From SAR116 cluster bacterium (GTDB taxonomy: Bacteria > Pseudomonadota > Alphaproteobacteria > Puniceispirillales > Puniceispirillaceae), in NCBI GenBank assembly GCA_004213025.1, contig SHBC01000045.1, positions 1 to 8,291 of the forward strand: a DNA stretch of 8,291 nt. The letters are read 5' to 3'. Positions 5,357 through 8,291 of this stretch are shown here, in pieces. The position numbers and the translations under genes were made by a program. Within the stretch, counting starts at the first letter, position 1; each line of letters begins with the position of its first letter. Under the pieces are notes generated by a model, which saw only the letters and a list, made by a program, of their open reading frames with translations, ran no database searches and was not told where the DNA came from.

Positions 5357-5454
5357 ACAGCGGCCCCGCAGAACTGCCGCCATCGCGAACGCATCTGGGA
5401 TGTGCACCGCGTCCGCAGGGTCACCAAGATAGACCACTTGCCGCAAGGATCTCA

Positions 5455-6648
5455 ATGGCTCAGAACACGAACTCTGGCCGGTCTGGTGCCGCGCCGAACC
5501 CGGGTTGGACGAAACCGACCGCCGTTCTTGTTCTTGGTGATGGGTCAGTGTTCGAGGGTTACGGGTACGGTGCCGCGACGACAAATGTCGGCGAGGTCTG
5601 CTTCAACACCTCGATGACCGGCTACCAGGAAATCATGACCGATCCGTCCTATGCAGGGCAGATCATCACCTTCACCTTCCCGCATATCGGCAATGTCGGC
5701 GCCAATCCCGACGATCACGAGACGACAGCCCCGACCGCGCTCGGCATGATCACGCGCCAGCCACCGACGGCCCCGGCGAGCTGGCGGAGCGAAAACACAC
5801 TCACCGACTGGATGGAGCGCCACGGTCTGCCGGGAATCGCCGGGATTGACACCCGCGCCCTGACCCGCCGCATTCGTGATGCCGGCGCCCCGAACGGCGT
5901 GTTGTGCCACGCCCCTGACGGCACGTTCGATATCCCGGCCCTGACCAGGATGGCGCAGACATGGCCCGGCCTTGCCGGTATGGATCTGGCGATCGAGGTC
6001 ACGCGCGACGCCGCGGCCACCTGGCAGGAGGGAAGCTGGGATATCGCCACATCCAGCCACCTCACTACCACCGCAAAGCACCGTGTGGTGGCGATGGATT
6101 TCGGCTGCAAGCACAACATCCTGCGCTGCCTGACCGACGCCGGGTGCGACGTCACCGTGGTGCCGGCAGAAACCGACGCCGCGACGATTCTTGCGATGAA
6201 GCCGGATGGCGTGTTCCTATCGAACGGCCCGGGCGACCCGGCCGCCACGGCAGATTACGCGGCCACGCAAATTGCCAGCCTGATCAATGCCGACATGCCG
6301 ATCTTCGGTATCTGTATCGGTCACCAGCTGATGGCGCTGGCGATGGGCGCGAACACACACAAGATGGAGCGCGGCCATCGCGGCGCGAATCACCCGGTCA
6401 AGGATCTTGCCACCGGGCGAATCGAGATCACCAGCCAGAACCATGGCTTTGTTGTTGATCCCGATTCGCTGCCCGAGGCGCTTGAGGTTACGCATCTGTC
6501 GCTGTTTGACGGCTCGATCGAGGGGCTGCGGCACCGCGACAGACCTGCTTTCTGCGTGCAGTACCATCCCGAATCCTCACCCGGTCCGCATGATTCGCGT
6601 TATCTGTTCGACCGGTTCACCGCGCTCATGGACGAGCGGAAAGGCTAA
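5455..6648 (+). CDS. carA: Carbamoyl phosphate synthetase small subunit (glutaminase)
   Basis: The 397-residue small subunit hydrolyses glutamine and passes ammonia through a tunnel to CarB for carbamoyl phosphate synthesis, the first step of pyrimidine and arginine synthesis. The N-terminal small-chain domain (about 21-150) includes [15 protein letters not shown] and [20 protein letters not shown]. The class I glutamine amidotransferase domain (about 209-393) has the nucleophile C287 in GICIGHQ and the H371/E373 pair in QYHPE, spaced as in the E. coli enzyme (C269, H353, E355), plus the LSNGPGDP oxyanion strand (255-262). The first 20 residues are a Gly/Pro/Asn-rich extension. AAGGA five bases before ATG supports the start; CTTG/CAAG at 5437-5447 could form a small stem that hides part of it. 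The stop is two bases from carB, so the pair is one operon. Confidence 0.98.
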   Translation: MAQNTNSGRSGAAPNPGWTKPTAVLVLGDGSVFEGYGYGAATTNVGEVCFNTSMTGYQEIMTDPSYAGQIITFTFPHIGNVGANPDDHETTAPTALGMITRQPPTAPASWRSENTLTDWMERHGLPGIAGIDTRALTRRIRDAGAPNGVLCHAPDGTFDIPALTRMAQTWPGLAGMDLAIEVTRDAAATWQEGSWDIATSSHLTTTAKHRVVAMDFGCKHNILRCLTDAGCDVTVVPAETDAATILAMKPDGVFLSNGPGDPAATADYAATQIASLINADMPIFGICIGHQLMALAMGANTHKMERGHRGANHPVKDLATGRIEITSQNHGFVVDPDSLPEALEVTHLSLFDGSIEGLRHRDRPAFCVQYHPESSPGPHDSRYLFDRFTALMDERKG

Positions 6649-6650
6649 AG

Positions 6651-8291
6651 ATGCCGCGTCGCGACGACATCAGCTCCATCCTCATCATCGGTGCCGGCCC
6701 CATCATCATCGGCCAGGCCTGCGAGTTCGACTATTCCGGAGCGCAGGCCTGCAAGGCGCTGAAGGCCGAGGGATATCGTGTCATCCTGGTGAATTCCAAT
6801 CCGGCGACGATCATGACCGATCCCGGGATGGCCGATGCCACCTATGTCGAGCCGATCACGCCAGCGACCGTGGCACGCATCATCGAGGCCGAACGTCCCG
6901 ACGCGCTGTTGCCGACAATGGGCGGGCAGACGGCGCTGAACACAGCGCTGGCGCTGGAAAAGGACGGCACACTGACGAAATTCGGTGTCGAGATGATCGG
7001 CGCCAGGCCTGATTCAATCGAAAAGGCCGAAGATCGCGAACTGTTCCGTGTGGCGATGGAAAAGATCGGGCTGCAATGCGCCCTCGCCCGCACGGTGAAC
7101 AGTTTCGAGGACGGCATCGCGGCGCTGGAGATTGTCGGCCTGCCAGCCATCATCCGCCCATCCTTCACGCTTGGCGGCGAGGGCGGCGGCGTGGCCTACA
7201 ACCGGGCCGAGTTCGAGGAGATCGTCCGGAACGGGCTGCGGCTTTCACCGGTCAGCGAGGTGCTGATCGAGGAATCGATCCTCGGCTGGAAGGAATTCGA
7301 GATGGAGGTGGTGCGCGACACCGCCGACAACTGCATCATCGTCTGTTCGATCGAGAATATGGACCCGATGGGGGTCCATACAGGCGATTCCATCACCGTC
7401 GCGCCGGCACTGACCCTTACCGACAAGGAATATCAGGCGCTTCGCGACGCGTCGCTGGCGGTGCTGCGCGAGATCGGTGTCGATACCGGCGGCTCGAACG
7501 TGCAGTTCGCCGTCTGCCCGGATACCGGCCGCATCATCATCATCGAGATGAACCCACGGGTCAGCCGGTCATCGGCGCTGGCGTCAAAGGCGACCGGCTT
7601 CCCGATTGCCAAGGTGGCGGCAAAGCTTGCCGTCGGCTACACGCTGGATGAGCTGGCGAACGATATCACGGGCGTCACCCCGGCCAGTTTCGAGCCGACA
7701 ATCGACTATATCGTCACCAAGATCCCGCGCTTCACCTTCGAGAAATTCCCCGGCTCCGAGGCCCGGCTGTCAACCTCGATGAAGTCCGTCGGCGAGGCTA
7801 TGGCCGTCGGCAGGTCCTTTGAGGAAAGCCTGCAAAAGGCGCTGCGGTCGATGGAGACCGGCCTGTCCGGCCTCGACGAGGTGGCGATGCCGGCACAGGA
7901 TGACGCGCTTGGCGGTGATCCGCTGCGTGGCTGGCTTGGTGAGTTCGTGCCATTCCGCATCCTGAGGATCGCGCAGGCGCTTCGCACGGGGATGTCGGTT
8001 GACGAGCTTTATGCCATCACGAAATGGGATAAATGGTTCCTTCAGAGGATTGCCGCCATCATCGCCGCCGAAGCCACGCTTGCCAGCGACGGTGTGCCTG
8101 GTGATGCAGCCTCGTTGCAGCGCCTGAAATCGATGGGATTTGCCGATGCCCGCATCGCCGCCCTTGCCGGCGTGCCGGCCGTCACAGTGGCCGCGGCCCG
8201 CCGCGACGCCGGCGTGCACCCGGTCTTCAAGCGGATCGACACATGCGCCGCCGAATTCGCCGCCGAGACAGCCTATATGTACTCGACCTAC
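6651..8291 (+). CDS. carB: Carbamoyl phosphate synthetase large subunit, N-terminal half (cut by right edge)
   Basis: The frame runs from ATG 6651 to the window end: 547 codons of a protein usually about 1,070-1,100 long. CarB uses two ATP to turn bicarbonate and ammonia into carbamoyl phosphate. Visible are the carboxyphosphate half (ATP-grasp, about 1-400) and most of the oligomerisation domain (about 401-547, ending [18 protein letters not shown]). Numbering coincides with E. coli through the first active site: R129, R169, the glycine-rich loop 175-180, E215, and metal ligands Q285, E299 and N301 ([10 protein letters not shown]). The loop reads GGEGGG: Glu177 stands where E. coli has Ser and, as I recall, many relatives have Thr. 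The second ATP-grasp half and the regulatory MGS domain lie outside. The ATG is two bases after the carA stop, and GGAAAGG inside the carA end can serve as its ribosome binding site. Confidence 0.98.
   Translation, partial: MPRRDDISSILIIGAGPIIIGQACEFDYSGAQACKALKAEGYRVILVNSNPATIMTDPGMADATYVEPITPATVARIIEAERPDALLPTMGGQTALNTALALEKDGTLTKFGVEMIGARPDSIEKAEDRELFRVAMEKIGLQCALARTVNSFEDGIAALEIVGLPAIIRPSFTLGGEGGGVAYNRAEFEEIVRNGLRLSPVSEVLIEESILGWKEFEMEVVRDTADNCIIVCSIENMDPMGVHTGDSITVAPALTLTDKEYQALRDASLAVLREIGVDTGGSNVQFAVCPDTGRIIIIEMNPRVSRSSALASKATGFPIAKVAAKLAVGYTLDELANDITGVTPASFEPTIDYIVTKIPRFTFEKFPGSEARLSTSMKSVGEAMAVGRSFEESLQKALRSMETGLSGLDEVAMPAQDDALGGDPLRGWLGEFVPFRILRIAQALRTGMSVDELYAITKWDKWFLQRIAAIIAAEATLASDGVPGDAASLQRLKSMGFADARIAALAGVPAVTVAAARRDAGVHPVFKRIDTCAAEFAAETAYMYSTY

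Noticed and set aside
5243..5584. A 113-codon minus-strand frame across the divergent region and the carA start
   Set aside because: It overlaps carA by 130 bases and covers both predicted promoters. A shorter version from ATG 5383 lacks a good ribosome binding site.

Overview
The window is a GC-rich chromosomal segment of an alphaproteobacterium. This rests on the style of the primary sigma factor (long acidic spacer, canonical regions 2 to 4), on DnaG beginning with the PPEFIEDLRQRVPLSDLIG type of N-terminus, and on the gene order yqeY-dnaG-rpoD divergent from carAB. The order or family cannot be decided from the sequence alone. Almost everything is core housekeeping. I see no phage, transposon, CRISPR, toxin-antitoxin or defence genes, and no convincing new multi-gene system.

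Layout. Positions 1-194 hold the start of an unrecognised minus-strand reading frame that leaves the window on the left. Positions 195-350 are an AT-richer intergenic stretch with three consecutive inverted repeats, the last of which is a strong plus-strand intrinsic terminator with no obvious gene in front of it. A minus-strand tRNA with a CAT anticodon, best read as tRNA-Ile2, lies at 442-518 with its own good promoter. From 5199 down to 756 the minus strand carries yqeY, dnaG and rpoD in that transcriptional order. This is the alphaproteobacterial version of the macromolecular synthesis operon, with yqeY where enterobacteria have rpsU. A 255-bp divergent control region (5200-5454) separates it from carA and carB on the plus strand. 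carB is cut by the right window edge after 547 codons.

How the genes fit together. dnaG (primer synthesis) and rpoD (housekeeping transcription initiation) link replication and transcription in one operon, with a YqeY/GatB-like protein in front. carA and carB encode the two subunits of carbamoyl phosphate synthetase, which feeds pyrimidine and arginine synthesis. Their coding regions are two bases apart, so they are very likely cotranscribed.

The features most worth a second look are non-coding. All three minus-strand operon genes are followed on their 3' side by a short tandem repeat of 15-16 bp period, each of unrelated sequence. The one after yqeY abuts the stop codon and seems to be derived from the end of the gene itself. 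There is also an orphan terminator preceded by two inverted repeats (242-346), an 11-base motif shared by two hairpin loops 5 kb apart, and a 7-bp perfect hairpin in the dnaG leader.
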